A stretch of 64,000 nucleotides of DNA from Betaproteobacteria bacterium (GTDB lineage Bacteria > Pseudomonadota > Gammaproteobacteria > Burkholderiales > CAIKXV01), in NCBI GenBank assembly GCA_947458265.1, contig CANGYF010000015.1:44934-108933 (forward strand), given 5' to 3'. The notes beneath the pieces were generated by a model that saw only the letters and a list, made by a program, of their open reading frames with translations, was not told where the DNA came from and did not search any database. Below are positions 23,774 through 34,057 of the stretch, in pieces. The position numbers were made by a program, and so were the translations under genes. Each line of letters opens with the position of its first letter. Position 1 is the stretch's first letter.

Positions 23774-24958
23774 TCAGGCGGCGCGCTGCTGCAGGATCGT
23801 CAGCGCGGGCAACTCCTTGCCCTCGAGGAACTCGAGGAAGGCACCGCCAGCGGTCGAGATGTAGTCGACCTTGTCGGCGATGCCGAACTTGTTGATGGCG
23901 GCGATGGTGTCGCCGCCACCGGCCAGCGAGAACGCCGGCGAGCGTGCGATCGCCTCGGCGATCGCGCGCGTACCGCCGGCAAACGCGTCGAACTCGAACA
24001 CGCCCACCGGGCCATTCCAGACGATGGTGCCGGCCGACTGCAGCTGTTCGGCCAGCAGCGCGGCGGTCTTCGGGCCGATGTCCAGGATCAGGTCGTCGGC
24101 GTCGACCTCGGTCGACGCCTTCTCGGTCGCGCGCGCAGTGGCGGAGAATTCCTTCGCAACCACCACGTCGACAGGGATCGGTACCTCGCCGCCCTTGGCC
24201 TTGAGCATCGCGATGACCTTCTTCGCGTCCTCCAGCAGGTCGGGCTCGGCCAGCGACTTGCCGATCGGCAGGCCGGCGGCCAGCATGAAGGTGTTGGCAA
24301 TGCCGCCACCGACGATCAGGCGGTCGACCTTCTCTGCCAGCGCCATCAATATGGTGAGCTTGGTCGACACCTTGGAGCCGGCGACGATCGCCACCAGCGG
24401 CCGCTTCGGCTGTGCCAGTGCCTTGGTGAGCGCGCTCACCTCCTCGGCCATCAGCGGGCCGGCGCAGGCGATGGGCGCGAACTTCGCGATGCCGTGGGTG
24501 GTCGCCTCGGCACGGTGCGCGGTGCCGAAGGCATCGTTCACGTAGATGTCGCACAGCGCCGCCATCTTCTTCGACAGCGCCTCGTCGTTCTTCTTCTCGC
24601 CCTTGTTGCAGCGGCAGTTCTCGAGCAGTACCACTTCGCCAGCGGCCGGCGCCACTTCGCCGGCATCGACCCAGTCGCGCCGCAGCGCGACCGTTCGCCC
24701 CAGCAGCTGCGACAGCCGCTCGGCGATCGGCGCCAGGGAATCCTCGGGCTTGAGTTCGCCTTCGGTCGGCCGGCCGAGGTGCGAGGTGACCATCACCCGT
24801 GCACCTGCCTTCAGTGCGAGCTCGATGCCGGGCACCGACGCACGGATGCGGGTGTCGTCGGTGATCGCGCCGGCATCGTCCTGCGGCACGTTGAGGTCGG
24901 CGCGGATGAACACCCGCTTGCCGGAAAGATCGAGGTCGGTCATCCGCCGGATGTTCAT
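23774..24958 (-). CDS. pgk: Phosphoglycerate kinase
   Basis: 394 aa, full length for the family. It starts [26 protein letters not shown]. The basic substrate patch (RADLNVP, SHLGRPT) lies in the N-domain. The C-domain nucleotide site is in [13 protein letters not shown] and [17 protein letters not shown]. Reversible phosphotransfer between 1,3-bisphosphoglycerate and ADP, in glycolysis or in the Calvin cycle. 43 nt downstream of gap. Confidence 0.96.
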   Translation of the reverse strand: MNIRRMTDLDLSGKRVFIRADLNVPQDDAGAITDDTRIRASVPGIELALKAGARVMVTSHLGRPTEGELKPEDSLAPIAERLSQLLGRTVALRRDWVDAGEVAPAAGEVVLLENCRCNKGEKKNDEALSKKMAALCDIYVNDAFGTAHRAEATTHGIAKFAPIACAGPLMAEEVSALTKALAQPKRPLVAIVAGSKVSTKLTILMALAEKVDRLIVGGGIANTFMLAAGLPIGKSLAEPDLLEDAKKVIAMLKAKGGEVPIPVDVVVAKEFSATARATEKASTEVDADDLILDIGPKTAALLAEQLQSAGTIVWNGPVGVFEFDAFAGGTRAIAEAIARSPAFSLAGGGDTIAAINKFGIADKVDYISTAGGAFLEFLEGKELPALTILQQRAA

Positions 24959-25001
24959 CTTGCAGTCCCTCAGTTCAGTCCCGAATCGCGGCTGTCCGTC
25001 G

Positions 25002-26015
25002 TTACTTCGCCGCCATCAGGGCCAGGGTGGTATCGAGCATGCGGTTCGAGAAGCCCCACTCGTTGTCGTACCAGCTGCACACCTTGACCAGGCTGCCCGA
25101 CACCTTGGTAAGCGTTGCGTCGAAAGTGCTCGAATGCGAGTCGTGGTTGAAGTCGACCGACACCAGCGGACCATCGCTGTAGCCGAGGACGCCCTTCCAG
25201 CCCGGCATCGCAGCGGCTTCCTTCATGATGCTGTTGATCTCGTCGACCGTGGTCGGGCGGGCCGAGACGAACGACAGGTCGACGATCGACACGTTGATCG
25301 TCGGCACGCGCATCGCGAAGCCATCGAGTCTGCCGTTGAGCTCCGGCAGCACCAGGCCGACTGCGGCAGCCGCGCCGGTCTTGGTCGGGATCATCGACTG
25401 GGTAGCCGAACGCGCCCGGCGCAGGTCTTCATGGTAGACATCAGTCAGCACCTGGTCGTTCGTGTAGGCGTGGATCGTGGTCATGAGGCCGTTCACGATG
25501 CCGATCCTGTCGTGCAGCACCTTGGCGACCGGCGCGAGGCAGTTGGTCGTGCACGAGGCGTTCGAGATCACGGTATCGCTGGCCTTGAGCACCGAATGGT
25601 TCACGCCATACACCACGGTGGCGTCGACATCCTTGCCGCCAGGGGCGGAAATGATCACCTTCTTCGCACCACCCTTGATGTGCGCGGAGGCCTTTTCCTT
25701 GGTCGTGAAGAAGCCGGTGCACTCGAGCACCACGTCGACGTTCAGCGAGCCCCAGGGGATCTCGGCCGGGTTGCGGATCGCGAACACCTTGATGCGGTCG
25801 CCATTGACCACGATGCAATCGCCGTCGACCTCGACCTTGCCCGGGAACTTGCCATGGGCGGTGTCGAAGCGGGTCAGATGCGCATTGGTCTGCGCGTCGC
25901 CCAGGTCGTTGATCGCGACGATCTGGATCTCGCTGGTGCGGTTCGATTCATAAACAGCACGCAGGATGTTTCGGCCGATGCGGCCGTAGCCGTTGATTGC
26001 AACACGGATCGCCAT
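25002..26015 (-). CDS. gap: Glyceraldehyde-3-phosphate dehydrogenase, type I
   Basis: 337 aa from ATG 26015 ([20 protein letters not shown]) after GGAGGGG. The catalytic Cys is in [12 protein letters not shown]. The acidic residue at the end of the second Rossmann strand ([11 protein letters not shown]) points to NAD preference, though dual-cofactor enzymes exist in phototrophs. Works with pgk immediately downstream. An in-frame extension to 26531 is non-coding leader. Confidence 0.95.
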   Translation of the reverse strand: MAIRVAINGYGRIGRNILRAVYESNRTSEIQIVAINDLGDAQTNAHLTRFDTAHGKFPGKVEVDGDCIVVNGDRIKVFAIRNPAEIPWGSLNVDVVLECTGFFTTKEKASAHIKGGAKKVIISAPGGKDVDATVVYGVNHSVLKASDTVISNASCTTNCLAPVAKVLHDRIGIVNGLMTTIHAYTNDQVLTDVYHEDLRRARSATQSMIPTKTGAAAAVGLVLPELNGRLDGFAMRVPTINVSIVDLSFVSARPTTVDEINSIMKEAAAMPGWKGVLGYSDGPLVSVDFNHDSHSSTFDATLTKVSGSLVKVCSWYDNEWGFSNRMLDTTLALMAAK

Positions 26016-26250
26016 GGAACCCCTCCGGAATGTCTTTGTTGGGCAGTCTGGGCAGACTGCAACGTCAGCGGGCAGCGGCACGACGCAGCGCGCGCCCGGC
26101 GCAAAAATGGAGCGCACCGGGCGCTCCCGCGAGGCGGCAAGTCTACCGCAACGCCTGCGACCGTCCTGTGACCGCCTGCAGGCTTGCGGCGTGCACAGCC
26201 CGCGTCGGACGCAACCGGCGCGCCCGCTGCGGGCCGCCCGTGTCGACCGA
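26016..26250. other. tkt-gap intergenic region with a small hairpin
   Basis: 235 GC-rich nt without a gene. GCAGTCTG-GG-CAGACTGC (26043-26060) forms a compact perfect hairpin 28 nt upstream of the gap start, in the gap leader. A second, looser GC-rich inverted repeat lies at about 26090-26130. They may set relative tkt/gap expression. No clear promoter or riboswitch was recognised. Confidence 0.4.
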
Positions 26251-28275
26251 TCAGCCGGCGGCCACGACCGAACGGGCAAGCCCGGCCACTGCCTCGGGCG
26301 TGAAACCGAAATGCTTGAACAGGCCGCCCGCGGGCGCCGATTCGCCGAACCGGTCCAGCCCGAGCACGGCGCCACGGCCGTCGTCCGCGGCACCCACGTA
26401 CTTGCGCCAGAAATCGGTGACGCCGGCCTCGATCGCCACCCGCGGCACATCACGCGGCAGCACCGCCGTGCGCCAGCCAGCGTCCTGTGCGTCGAATACC
26501 GAGGTGCAAGGCATCGATACCACCCGCGCATCGATACCCTCCGCCGCCAGCAGCGTGCGCGCAGCCATCGCCAGCGCCACTTCGGAACCGGTAGCGATCA
26601 GAACGACCGCCGGTTTTCCGCCGTCCGCCTCGGCCAGCACATATCCGCCCCGGGCGATCCCGGCCAGCTGCGCCGGCGTCCGCGGCTGCGGTGGCAGCCC
26701 CTGCCGGGACAGGGCGAAGAGCGTCGGACGACGCTGTGATGTGAGCGCATGCTTCCACGCAACCGCAGTCTCTGCGCCATCGCATGGACGCCAGACGTCG
26801 AGGTTGGGGATCAGCCGCAGCGACGAGACCTGCTCCACCGACTGGTGCGTCGGTCCGTCTTCCCCCAGCCCGATCGAGTCGTGGGTGAACACGAACACGT
26901 TGCGCAGCCCCATCAGCGCGGCCATCCGGATCGCATTGCGCGAATAATCGGAGAAGGTCAGGAAGGTGCCGGTTTCCGGGATGAAACCGCCATGCAGTGC
27001 CAGGCCGTTGGTGATCGCAGCCATCGCGAACTCACGCACGCCGAAGTTCACGATGTTCCCGCGCAGCGTGCCATCGCCGTCGGGCAACACGACGCGGCTG
27101 CCGGACCAGTCGGTGAACACGCTGCCCATCAGGTCGGCCGAGCCGCCGACCAGCTCCGGCAGTGCGGGTGCGATCGCGTTCAGCGTGTTCTGCGAGGCCT
27201 TGCGGGTGGCGAAGGCATCCGACTTCGCCTGGGCCGCAGCGATCGCCGCATCGGCGGCCGCTTCGAATCCTGCCGGCAATCCGCCGTCCATCCGGCGCGT
27301 GAATTCCTTCGCCAGGTCAGGATGGGCAGCCTCGTAGGCCTGGAACTTCGCGCGCCAGGCCGAGCTGGCCACGCTGCCCCGTGCGCGGGCATCCCAGGCG
27401 GCGCAGATATCCGCGGGGATCTCGAAGGGGCTGGCGGTCCAGCCGAGCGCCTCGCGGGTGGCGGCCACTTCCTTGTCGCCAAGCGCGGCGCCGTGCGTGT
27501 CGGCCGTGCCCTGCTTGGTCGGCGCCCCCTTGCCGATCACCGTGCGGCAGCAGATCAGCGTCGGACGGGTGGCATCGGCCTTGGCAGCGGCGATCGCGCG
27601 GTCGAGCGCGTCGCCGTCATGGCCGTCGACCGACGGAATCACCTGCCAGCCATAGGCTTCGAACCGCTTCGGCGTGTCGTCGGTGAACCAGCCGGTGACC
27701 TTGCCGTCGATCGAGATGCCATTGTCGTCGTAAAAGGCGATCAGCTTGCCGAGCTTCAGTGTCCCGGCGAGCGAACACGCCTCGTGCGAAATGCCTTCCA
27801 TCAGGCAGCCATCGCCAAGGAACACCCAGGTGTGATGGTCGACGATCGGATGCCCCGGCCGGTTGAACTCGCCGGCAAGCAGTGCTTCACCCAGCGCCAT
27901 GCCGACCGCGTTGGCGAGCCCCTGGCCGAGCGGCCCGGTCGTGGTCTCGACACCGGGGGTGATGCCGTACTCCGGATGGCCCGGCGTCTTCGAGTGCAGC
28001 TGCCGGAATGCAACCAGCTCGGACATCGGCAGGTCGTAGCCACTCAGGTGCAGCAGCGCGTACAGCAGCATCGACCCGTGCCCGTTCGACAGCACGAACC
28101 GGTCGCGGTCCGCCCATCGCGGATCGGCCGGATCATGCTTCAGGTGATGGCGCCAGAGCGCTTCGGCGATGTCGGCCATCCCCATCGGCATGCCGGGATG
28201 CCCGGAGTTGGCTTTCTGGACTGCGTCCATCGAAAGTACGCGGATCGCGTTGGCGAGTTCGGTGCGAGTGGGCAT
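26251..28275 (-). CDS. tkt: Transketolase
   Basis: 674 aa, starting [28 protein letters not shown]. The thiamine-diphosphate motif is [18 protein letters not shown] with the closing [11 protein letters not shown]. The C-terminal domain carries the substrate His/Arg residues ([21 protein letters not shown]). Transfers two-carbon ketol units in the pentose phosphate or Calvin cycle. It heads the cluster. No strong Shine-Dalgarno precedes the ATG. Confidence 0.96.
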   Translation of the reverse strand: MPTRTELANAIRVLSMDAVQKANSGHPGMPMGMADIAEALWRHHLKHDPADPRWADRDRFVLSNGHGSMLLYALLHLSGYDLPMSELVAFRQLHSKTPGHPEYGITPGVETTTGPLGQGLANAVGMALGEALLAGEFNRPGHPIVDHHTWVFLGDGCLMEGISHEACSLAGTLKLGKLIAFYDDNGISIDGKVTGWFTDDTPKRFEAYGWQVIPSVDGHDGDALDRAIAAAKADATRPTLICCRTVIGKGAPTKQGTADTHGAALGDKEVAATREALGWTASPFEIPADICAAWDARARGSVASSAWRAKFQAYEAAHPDLAKEFTRRMDGGLPAGFEAAADAAIAAAQAKSDAFATRKASQNTLNAIAPALPELVGGSADLMGSVFTDWSGSRVVLPDGDGTLRGNIVNFGVREFAMAAITNGLALHGGFIPETGTFLTFSDYSRNAIRMAALMGLRNVFVFTHDSIGLGEDGPTHQSVEQVSSLRLIPNLDVWRPCDGAETAVAWKHALTSQRRPTLFALSRQGLPPQPRTPAQLAGIARGGYVLAEADGGKPAVVLIATGSEVALAMAARTLLAAEGIDARVVSMPCTSVFDAQDAGWRTAVLPRDVPRVAIEAGVTDFWRKYVGAADDGRGAVLGLDRFGESAPAGGLFKHFGFTPEAVAGLARSVVAAG

Positions 28276-28393
28276 GGGCAGGAGGCCGCGCCGGTGAGCG
28301 CGTTCGGTTCGGGGGTTCAGTAGCGGAACGACAATCCGCGATTATCCCGCATCGGGCACGCCTGCGCCGCCCGGCGCCGCGTCAGCCTCGCAC

Positions 28394-28413
28394 GACCGCC
28401 GCACGCGGCGGTC
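28394..28413 (-). terminator. Hairpin overlapping the ntrX stop codon
   Basis: GACCGCCG-CACG-CGGCGGTC is a perfect 8-bp stem that overlaps the last two bases of the ntrX-type gene. Without a downstream T-run it is a doubtful terminator, but it is the only structure in the 136-nt gap before tkt. I saw nothing else in that gap. Confidence 0.35.
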
Positions 28414-29686
28414 AGTCTTCAGCGCGCCGAGTACGGATGCCGAGCTGCTTGATCTTGCGGTACAGGTGGGTACGCTCCAGACCGACCTTGTCCGCGACGC
28501 GGCTCATGTTGCCGCCTTCGAGCGCGATGTGGTGTTCAAGGTAGGACTTCTCGAACGCATCGCGCGCCTCGCGCAGCGGCGCGTCGAACTTCAGGCCAGA
28601 GGCCGGATTGACCGCCACCGGCAGGACCGCGCCAGGCAGTGCTTCCTGCTGGACCACCAGCCGCGCCACGTCCTGCGCAGTCACTTCGGAACCGAGCGAG
28701 GTCACCGCCAGGGAACGCACGACCTGCTCGAGCTGCAGCAGGTTGCCCGGCCATTCATAGTTGCGCAGCGCGTTGAGCGCCGCAGTATCGAAGATGCGTG
28801 GCGGGCTTTCCTTCGCCTCGATGATGCGGGTGAGCAGCAGCGTCGCCAGCTCAGGTACGTCCTCGCGATGCTCGCGCAGCGGCGGTACCTGCAGGGTGAC
28901 CGGTGCTGCTTCGAGCAGCCGCGGTTCCGCCAGGCCGGCGGCGATCTGGTCGGCAAGGTCGCGCGCAGTGCCGATGATCACCCTCGCACGGTGACGATCG
29001 GCGCGACCCATCACCAGTGCCAGACCCTTCTGCTCGGCCCGTGACAGCTGGGACAGCGAAGGCACGTAGAGCACGCCGTCGTTCGCACTGGCCGCCAGGT
29101 CGAGCGGCGCATTGATCAGCGGCCGCGCATCCTCGACCTCGACCCAGGGCGTGTTGGCCGTGTGCAGGTACTGCGCGCACAGCTCGGCGCGGCAGCCGGA
29201 TTCAGACACCAGCACCACCGGGCCGCGGGTCGCGCGCAGCTGTGCCAGGCGCTGCTTGAGGTCGGCCATCACCGGCGAGCGGCCGAGGCTGTCGAGCGAC
29301 AGCTCCGGCATCGGTGCCGCCTCGGAGCGGCGCAGCACGCGGCCCACGGTGGACAGCAGCTTCTGGAGGGCGATCGGCTTCTCGAGGAAATCGGACGCAC
29401 CGAGTTTGGTCGACTCGACCGCGGTATCGATGGTGGCGTGGCCGGACATCATCACCACCGGCATCGTCAGCTGTCCGCCGCGCGCCCACTCCTTGAGCAG
29501 CGTGATGCCGTCGGTATCCGGCATCCATATGTCGAGCAGCACCAGGTCGGGCCGGGCGCGCGCCCGCTCGCGCCGTGCCTGGTCGCCATTCTCGGCCAAG
29601 CGCACGCTGTAGCCCTCGTCGCGCAGGATCTCCGAGAGCAGCTCGCGGATGCCGATTTCGTCGTCTACGACCAGGATGTCGCTCAT
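28412..29686 (-). CDS. ntrX: NtrX-type response regulator with degenerate sigma54-activator AAA+ domain
   Basis: 424 aa. The receiver domain is intact (VVDDE at 6-10, phospho-acceptor Asp52, Lys in FLEKPIA). The central region (about 135-345) aligns with NtrC-type AAA+ domains, since it keeps PPLREHREDVPELATLLL and YEWPGNLLQLEQ. It lacks both the Walker A loop (VLVSESGCRAEL instead of GxxGxGKE) and the GAFTGA loop that touches sigma54. The C-terminus is a Fis-type helix-turn-helix (GNMSRVADKVGLERTHLYRKI). It is thus expected to act without ATPase-driven sigma54 activation. It lies 90 nt downstream of its kinase gene. Confidence 0.87.
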   Translation of the reverse strand: MSDILVVDDEIGIRELLSEILRDEGYSVRLAENGDQARRERARARPDLVLLDIWMPDTDGITLLKEWARGGQLTMPVVMMSGHATIDTAVESTKLGASDFLEKPIALQKLLSTVGRVLRRSEAAPMPELSLDSLGRSPVMADLKQRLAQLRATRGPVVLVSESGCRAELCAQYLHTANTPWVEVEDARPLINAPLDLAASANDGVLYVPSLSQLSRAEQKGLALVMGRADRHRARVIIGTARDLADQIAAGLAEPRLLEAAPVTLQVPPLREHREDVPELATLLLTRIIEAKESPPRIFDTAALNALRNYEWPGNLLQLEQVVRSLAVTSLGSEVTAQDVARLVVQQEALPGAVLPVAVNPASGLKFDAPLREARDAFEKSYLEHHIALEGGNMSRVADKVGLERTHLYRKIKQLGIRTRRAED

Positions 29687-29776
29687 TCGCTTCCGTCAAC
29701 TGCACTGGCGTTCATGCTGGACCTCCCTCGGGCCGCTGCCGGCGCTGCCCGGTCGGGCAGCTCGGACCTCGCCGGC

Positions 29777-32026
29777 CTAGGCTGCTGCACTCAACCCACC
29801 CCGGTCACTGCGCGCAGCAGCCAACGGTACGGTGAAACTGACGCGGGCGCCGGTGGGTTCGGCATTGCCCGCTTCGATCGAACCTCGGTGTTCCTCGATG
29901 ATCTTCTTGACGATCGCCAATCCCAGGCCGGTGCCCTTCGGCTTGCTGGTCACGTACGGCTCGAATATCCGCTCGAGCATCGAGGGCGGGAATCCGCAGC
30001 CGTTGTCTACCACGGTGAGCCGTACGCAGGCGCGCTGGCCAACCCCGGCCGCTGCAAGCTCGGTACGCACCACGATTCTAGGCGCTGCAACGTCGCCGAG
30101 CGCATCCTGCGCATTCTGGAGCAGGTTGTGGAGGACCTGCCTGAGCTGGGTCGGACTGCCTACCACCTTCGGCAGGGACGGAGCCAGGTCGGTGTCGATC
30201 TCGATCGCGCTCGCTCCAGCCTCGTACAGCCCCAGCACCTCGCGCACCAGATGGTTCAGGTCGATCTCGGACGTGGCCATGTCCGGCTTGCTGCGCGCGT
30301 ACTCGGAGAACGCATCGACCATGCTCTTCAGTGCGGCGACCTGGTTGACGATCGTCTGCGTCGATCGCTCGAGCATCTGCGCGTCGGCCGTGTCGAGCTT
30401 CGCCGCAAGCTTGTGGTGCAGGCGCTCGGCCGACAGCTGGATCGGCGTCAGCGGGTTCTTGATCTCGTGGGCGAGGCGGCGCGCCACCTCTCCCCAGGCA
30501 GCATCCCGCTGCGCCTGCATCAGCCCGGTCACGTCGTCGAACACCACAACATAGCCAAGGTCGGCCTCCTGCCCGCCGTCGACCCGCAATTGCGAACCGC
30601 GCAGCAGCAGCATCCGGCGCGCGCCCTTCGCGCCGTACTCGACCTGTGCCTCCCAGACTTGCGCATCGCCACCGGCCTCAGCGAGCTGGAAGCGCGAGTG
30701 CAGCTCGTTGGCGAGCAGCGCAAGGGGCGAAGTACCGTCCGCGTCGCGCGTGAGCTGAGCGCCGAGCAGCTCGCCGAGCTCGGCGGCGAGGATCACGCTC
30801 GCGCTGCGGTTGGCGGCGCGCAGGCGGAACTGCGCGTCGAAAGACATCACACCGGAAGACAGGTTGCCAAGCACGCTCTCGAGGTAGGCCTTGGCGGTCT
30901 CGATCTCGCCCTGGGTGCGCTGGTTCGCGGCACGTACCTCGTCGAGCTGGCGGGTCATCCGGTTGAACGACCCGGTGAGCACGCCCAGCTCGTCGCCGCT
31001 GGCCACCGTCGCGCGCTGGCTGAAGTCGCCGCGCGCCACCGCAGCGGTGCCTTCGGCGAGGATCGACAGCGGCGAGGCCAGCTGCTCGGACAGGAAGATC
31101 GCCAGCGCGAACGACCCGAGCAGGCCGAGCAGCAGGGTCAGCGTCAGTGTCACCCCGTACAGCTGCTTCAGGCCGATGCGCGACAGCAGCAGCTGCTGGT
31201 AGTCCTGATAGCCGACCTGCACCGCTTCGGCTGCCGCCGCGAGTTCCGGCGGCACCTGCTGCAGCACCTGCAGGACCCGGATGTCGTCGGTCAGCGACAG
31301 CGTGTTCACCGGCACGACCACGCGCAGGTAAAGGCCCTTGTCGGGCAGCGATTCGATGGACGTGTAGGGCTGCTGTGCCCGCACCTGCCGCATCACCGCG
31401 CCCACCGGCAGTTCGGGCATTGCGGCAAGGCCGCTGCCGGCCGAGGCGAGCGTGGTACCGCGCGGGCTGAACAGCGCCGCCTCATCGACGCGGTGCTGTT
31501 CGCGCAGCCGTTTCAGCGCGATCGACTGTTGGGTGGGCCCTGCTTCGGACAGCGCCGAGGCCATCGACTGCGCGCGAGCGGACACCTCGCGCAGCGAGCC
31601 GTCGAGGGTCGAGCGGCCGAGCGACAGTGCGCCCTCCAGCGCCGTGTCGATCTTCACGTCGAACCAGGACTCGATGCTGCGCGCCATGAACTGGACGCTC
31701 ACCGCATATACCAGCGCGCCCGGCAGGACGGCCACCAGCGAGAAGAAGATCGCCAGTCGGAACGCAAGCTTGGATCCGAATACGCCTGACTTCAGCTTGC
31801 GCCGCAGCCCGAACAGCTGGAAGCCGATCAGCACCAGCAGCGCGACCACCAGCCCGCCATTGAGCACCAGCAGCTGGCGGTAGTGATTCGCGAACAGCTG
31901 GCTGTTCGCCGTGGCGGTCGACAGCAGGAACAGCAGCACCGCGGCAAGGCCGACCATCAGCACGAAGGCGTACTTGATGCGGTGCGAGGACAGCCGGGTG
32001 CTGCCGGGGCTCGCCGGCGCGCTCAT
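29777..32026 (-). CDS. ntrY: NtrY-type membrane sensor histidine kinase
   Basis: 749 aa from ATG 32026 (MSAPASPGSTRLSSHRI), overlapping the upstream gene stop by ATGA. N-terminal helices (YAFVLMVGLAAVLLFLL; LNGGLVVALLVLIGFQLFG; LAFRLAIFFSLVAVLPGAL) precede a periplasmic sensing segment and a fourth helix (GLLGSFALAIFL). Then follow HAMP, PAS, and the kinase core with phospho-His in ARRLAHEIKNPLTPIQLS and ATP-site DNGCGFPPSMLERIFEPYVTSKPKGTGLGL. NtrY/NtrX pairs respond to nitrogen or redox state. Cotranscription with rsmB and DUF4390 is typical in Burkholderiales. Confidence 0.93.
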   Translation of the reverse strand: MSAPASPGSTRLSSHRIKYAFVLMVGLAAVLLFLLSTATANSQLFANHYRQLLVLNGGLVVALLVLIGFQLFGLRRKLKSGVFGSKLAFRLAIFFSLVAVLPGALVYAVSVQFMARSIESWFDVKIDTALEGALSLGRSTLDGSLREVSARAQSMASALSEAGPTQQSIALKRLREQHRVDEAALFSPRGTTLASAGSGLAAMPELPVGAVMRQVRAQQPYTSIESLPDKGLYLRVVVPVNTLSLTDDIRVLQVLQQVPPELAAAAEAVQVGYQDYQQLLLSRIGLKQLYGVTLTLTLLLGLLGSFALAIFLSEQLASPLSILAEGTAAVARGDFSQRATVASGDELGVLTGSFNRMTRQLDEVRAANQRTQGEIETAKAYLESVLGNLSSGVMSFDAQFRLRAANRSASVILAAELGELLGAQLTRDADGTSPLALLANELHSRFQLAEAGGDAQVWEAQVEYGAKGARRMLLLRGSQLRVDGGQEADLGYVVVFDDVTGLMQAQRDAAWGEVARRLAHEIKNPLTPIQLSAERLHHKLAAKLDTADAQMLERSTQTIVNQVAALKSMVDAFSEYARSKPDMATSEIDLNHLVREVLGLYEAGASAIEIDTDLAPSLPKVVGSPTQLRQVLHNLLQNAQDALGDVAAPRIVVRTELAAAGVGQRACVRLTVVDNGCGFPPSMLERIFEPYVTSKPKGTGLGLAIVKKIIEEHRGSIEAGNAEPTGARVSFTVPLAAARSDRGGLSAAA

Positions 32027-32634
32027 GGGGACACCGTGAAACGGAACCAGTCGGAGGCGAGGTTCCACTCGCGCGCGGCGAACGGACTGGCCTGGAACGG
32101 ACGCGGCAGCTGCGACAGGTCCAGGCGCAGGCGCACCGCCGCCGCATAGACGTTGCCCGGCACCAGCGCATTGGTCGGCAGCATCGGCCGGCGCCGCACC
32201 CGGCCCAGGACGGCGAGCGCTTCCTCCAGCGTCGTGAAATTCTGGAACAGCGTTCCGGCGGAGAGCCGGTACTGCCGGGTCAGCGTGTTGTAGCCGAGAC
32301 GGTACGACTGCGCAGCGATGCCGGCCCGCTGGTCGAACCAGTACCAGCGGGCGCGACTGACATCGAGCTCGAGGATGAAGAACAGCGTGATGCCCTTGGA
32401 CAGCGCTTCCTCGACTGGCGTCGACAGGGTGATCTGGAAGTCTGTTGACAGCAGCCAGCCATCCTCGCTCGATTCAAGGACCGCATTGCGCGCCGTGATC
32501 GATTCAGCACGCACCTGCGCCGCGGGCAGCGCGAACAGCAGCGCGGCCGCGACCGAGACCATGGCGGCCAGCCACCGCACGGATCCGCCGCGGCGCCGGT
32601 CAAGGCTTGCTGAGTAAGGCGTAGTGGAACCCAT
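32023..32634 (-). CDS. DUF4390 domain-containing exported protein
   Basis: 203 aa, ATG 32634. The start overlaps the 3' end of rsmB by 35 nt and the stop overlaps ntrY by 4 nt. A signal peptide follows a basic segment (RWLAAMVSVAAALLFALPAAQVRAES). The mature part includes ARWYWFDQRAGIAAQSYRLGYNTLTRQYRLS, the recognisable core of this domain. Function is unknown; genes of this type sit between rsmB and ntrY in many betaproteobacteria, which suggests a role in envelope sensing by NtrY (inference). Confidence 0.85.
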   Translation of the reverse strand: MGSTTPYSASLDRRRGGSVRWLAAMVSVAAALLFALPAAQVRAESITARNAVLESSEDGWLLSTDFQITLSTPVEEALSKGITLFFILELDVSRARWYWFDQRAGIAAQSYRLGYNTLTRQYRLSAGTLFQNFTTLEEALAVLGRVRRRPMLPTNALVPGNVYAAAVRLRLDLSQLPRPFQASPFAAREWNLASDWFRFTVSP

Positions 32635-34057
32635 CGTGGTCAGGATCAGGCAGCAGCCGCAGGTCGGTACCGGACGCTCCGTCGATATCGCCGGGCCGCG
32701 TCGCGCCGGCCTGTCCGGCGCCTGCGGCATGCTCCCTGCCGGATGCGTGTGCCTGCTGAGCGCAGGATACCCGACGCGCGCCCGGCTGGTCGGCGAGGAA
32801 TGCGTCCACCACCGCCTCGTTTTCGACCCGGAACACCGAACAGGTGCAATAAAGGAGCGAACCGCCGGGTGCCAGCACCGTCCACAGTGCATCGAGCAGG
32901 CGGCGCTGCTGCGCGGCGAGCCGGGGCAGGTCGGCGGCGCGTCGCAGCCACTTGATGTCGGGATGGCGGCGTACGACGCCGGACCCGGAGCAGGGTGCAT
33001 CGAGCAGGATGCGGTCAAACGGCCGACCATCCCACCATGATGCGAGGTGCGCCGCATCCGCGGCAGCGAGCGTCGCGTGCAGGCCCAGGCGGTCGAGGTT
33101 GTCGGCAACGCGCCGCAGGCGGCTGGCGTCGCTGTCCAGTGCGACCAGGTCGATGTCGGCCCGCTCCAGCAGATGGGTCGACTTGCCACCGGGTGCAGCG
33201 CAGGCATCAAGCACCCGTTCACCATCGCGCGGCGCGAGCAGGGGCGCAGCCAGCTGCGCGCCGGCATCCTGCACACTGAACCAGCCTTCGGCGAAACCGG
33301 GCAGCGATTCGACTGCAACCGCCCGCACCAGGCGCACGCAGGCATCGAGCGGGACCTGCACCGGACCGGGCAGCTTCGCTGGCGCAGGGGACGGATGCGC
33401 TGGTGCGCCTGCACCCTCATGCGCGCCCTGCGCGAGCGGCCATGTGTCGATCGCATCGAGGCGCACGGCTTCGATATCCTGCCGGGCACAGGCATCGATG
33501 AACGCGTCTACCCCGGTACGACGGCGATTGATGCGCAGGGTGAACGGCGGATGGTCGTTGCCTGCACTGAGGGCCTCCCGCCAGTGGTCCGGATGGTCCT
33601 TGCGCATGCGTTCGATCCACCACTGGGGGAACGAATAGCGCGCGCAGTCGTCTGCCTCGGCAACCCGGTCGAGCTCGGCACTGCGGCGCAGGGCATTGCG
33701 CAGTACCGCGTTCACCAGTCCGCGCGCACGCGGGCTGCCGAGCACACTGCAGGCATTGACCGCGCCATCCACCACGGCATAAGGGGCCGCGCGCGTATGG
33801 CGCAACTGGTAGAGCGCTACCCAGACCAGCGCCTGCAGCGGGGCGTCGGTCAGCGGCCGGTCGAGCAGCGCCCCGGCAACCGCCCGCAGCGCGCCCAGGT
33901 GGCGCAGGGTGCCGTAGCAGAGGTCCTGCAGTTGTCCACGCTCGCCACCCGCCAGCGCAGGTGCCCGGTCGAGTGCCGCCGCGAGTTCGGTCGACAGGCT
34001 GCGCCCTGCCATCACGGCAGCGACGGTGTGCGCCGCCCTGACCTGGACCGCCTCCAT
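32600..34057 (-). CDS. rsmB: 16S rRNA (cytosine-967-C5)-methyltransferase RsmB
   Basis: 485 aa. An N-terminal NusB-like helical domain (about 1-140) is followed by the methyltransferase domain. The SAM motif is VLDACAAPGGKSTHLLE, DAPCSGSGVVRRHPDIKW holds one catalytic Cys, and LLYCTCSVFRVENE holds the nucleophile. An Ala/Pro-rich loop (GAHEGAGAPAHPSPAPAKLP) inserted near residue 220 and another before the C-terminus lengthen it beyond the usual 430 aa. Start overlaps the fmt stop by 1 nt (TGATG). Confidence 0.93.
   Translation of the reverse strand: MEAVQVRAAHTVAAVMAGRSLSTELAAALDRAPALAGGERGQLQDLCYGTLRHLGALRAVAGALLDRPLTDAPLQALVWVALYQLRHTRAAPYAVVDGAVNACSVLGSPRARGLVNAVLRNALRRSAELDRVAEADDCARYSFPQWWIERMRKDHPDHWREALSAGNDHPPFTLRINRRRTGVDAFIDACARQDIEAVRLDAIDTWPLAQGAHEGAGAPAHPSPAPAKLPGPVQVPLDACVRLVRAVAVESLPGFAEGWFSVQDAGAQLAAPLLAPRDGERVLDACAAPGGKSTHLLERADIDLVALDSDASRLRRVADNLDRLGLHATLAAADAAHLASWWDGRPFDRILLDAPCSGSGVVRRHPDIKWLRRAADLPRLAAQQRRLLDALWTVLAPGGSLLYCTCSVFRVENEAVVDAFLADQPGARRVSCAQQAHASGREHAAGAGQAGATRPGDIDGASGTDLRLLPDPDHDGFHYALLSKP

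Noticed and set aside
29687..29776. Possible small gene between ntrY and ntrX
   Set aside because: The 90 nt hold no frame with a ribosome site; it is most likely simple intergenic spacer.
29162..31789. Long rightward frame (about 875 codons) opposite ntrX/ntrY
   Set aside because: Antisense shadow of two well-supported signalling genes; composition is His/Gln/Arg-rich with no recognisable fold.
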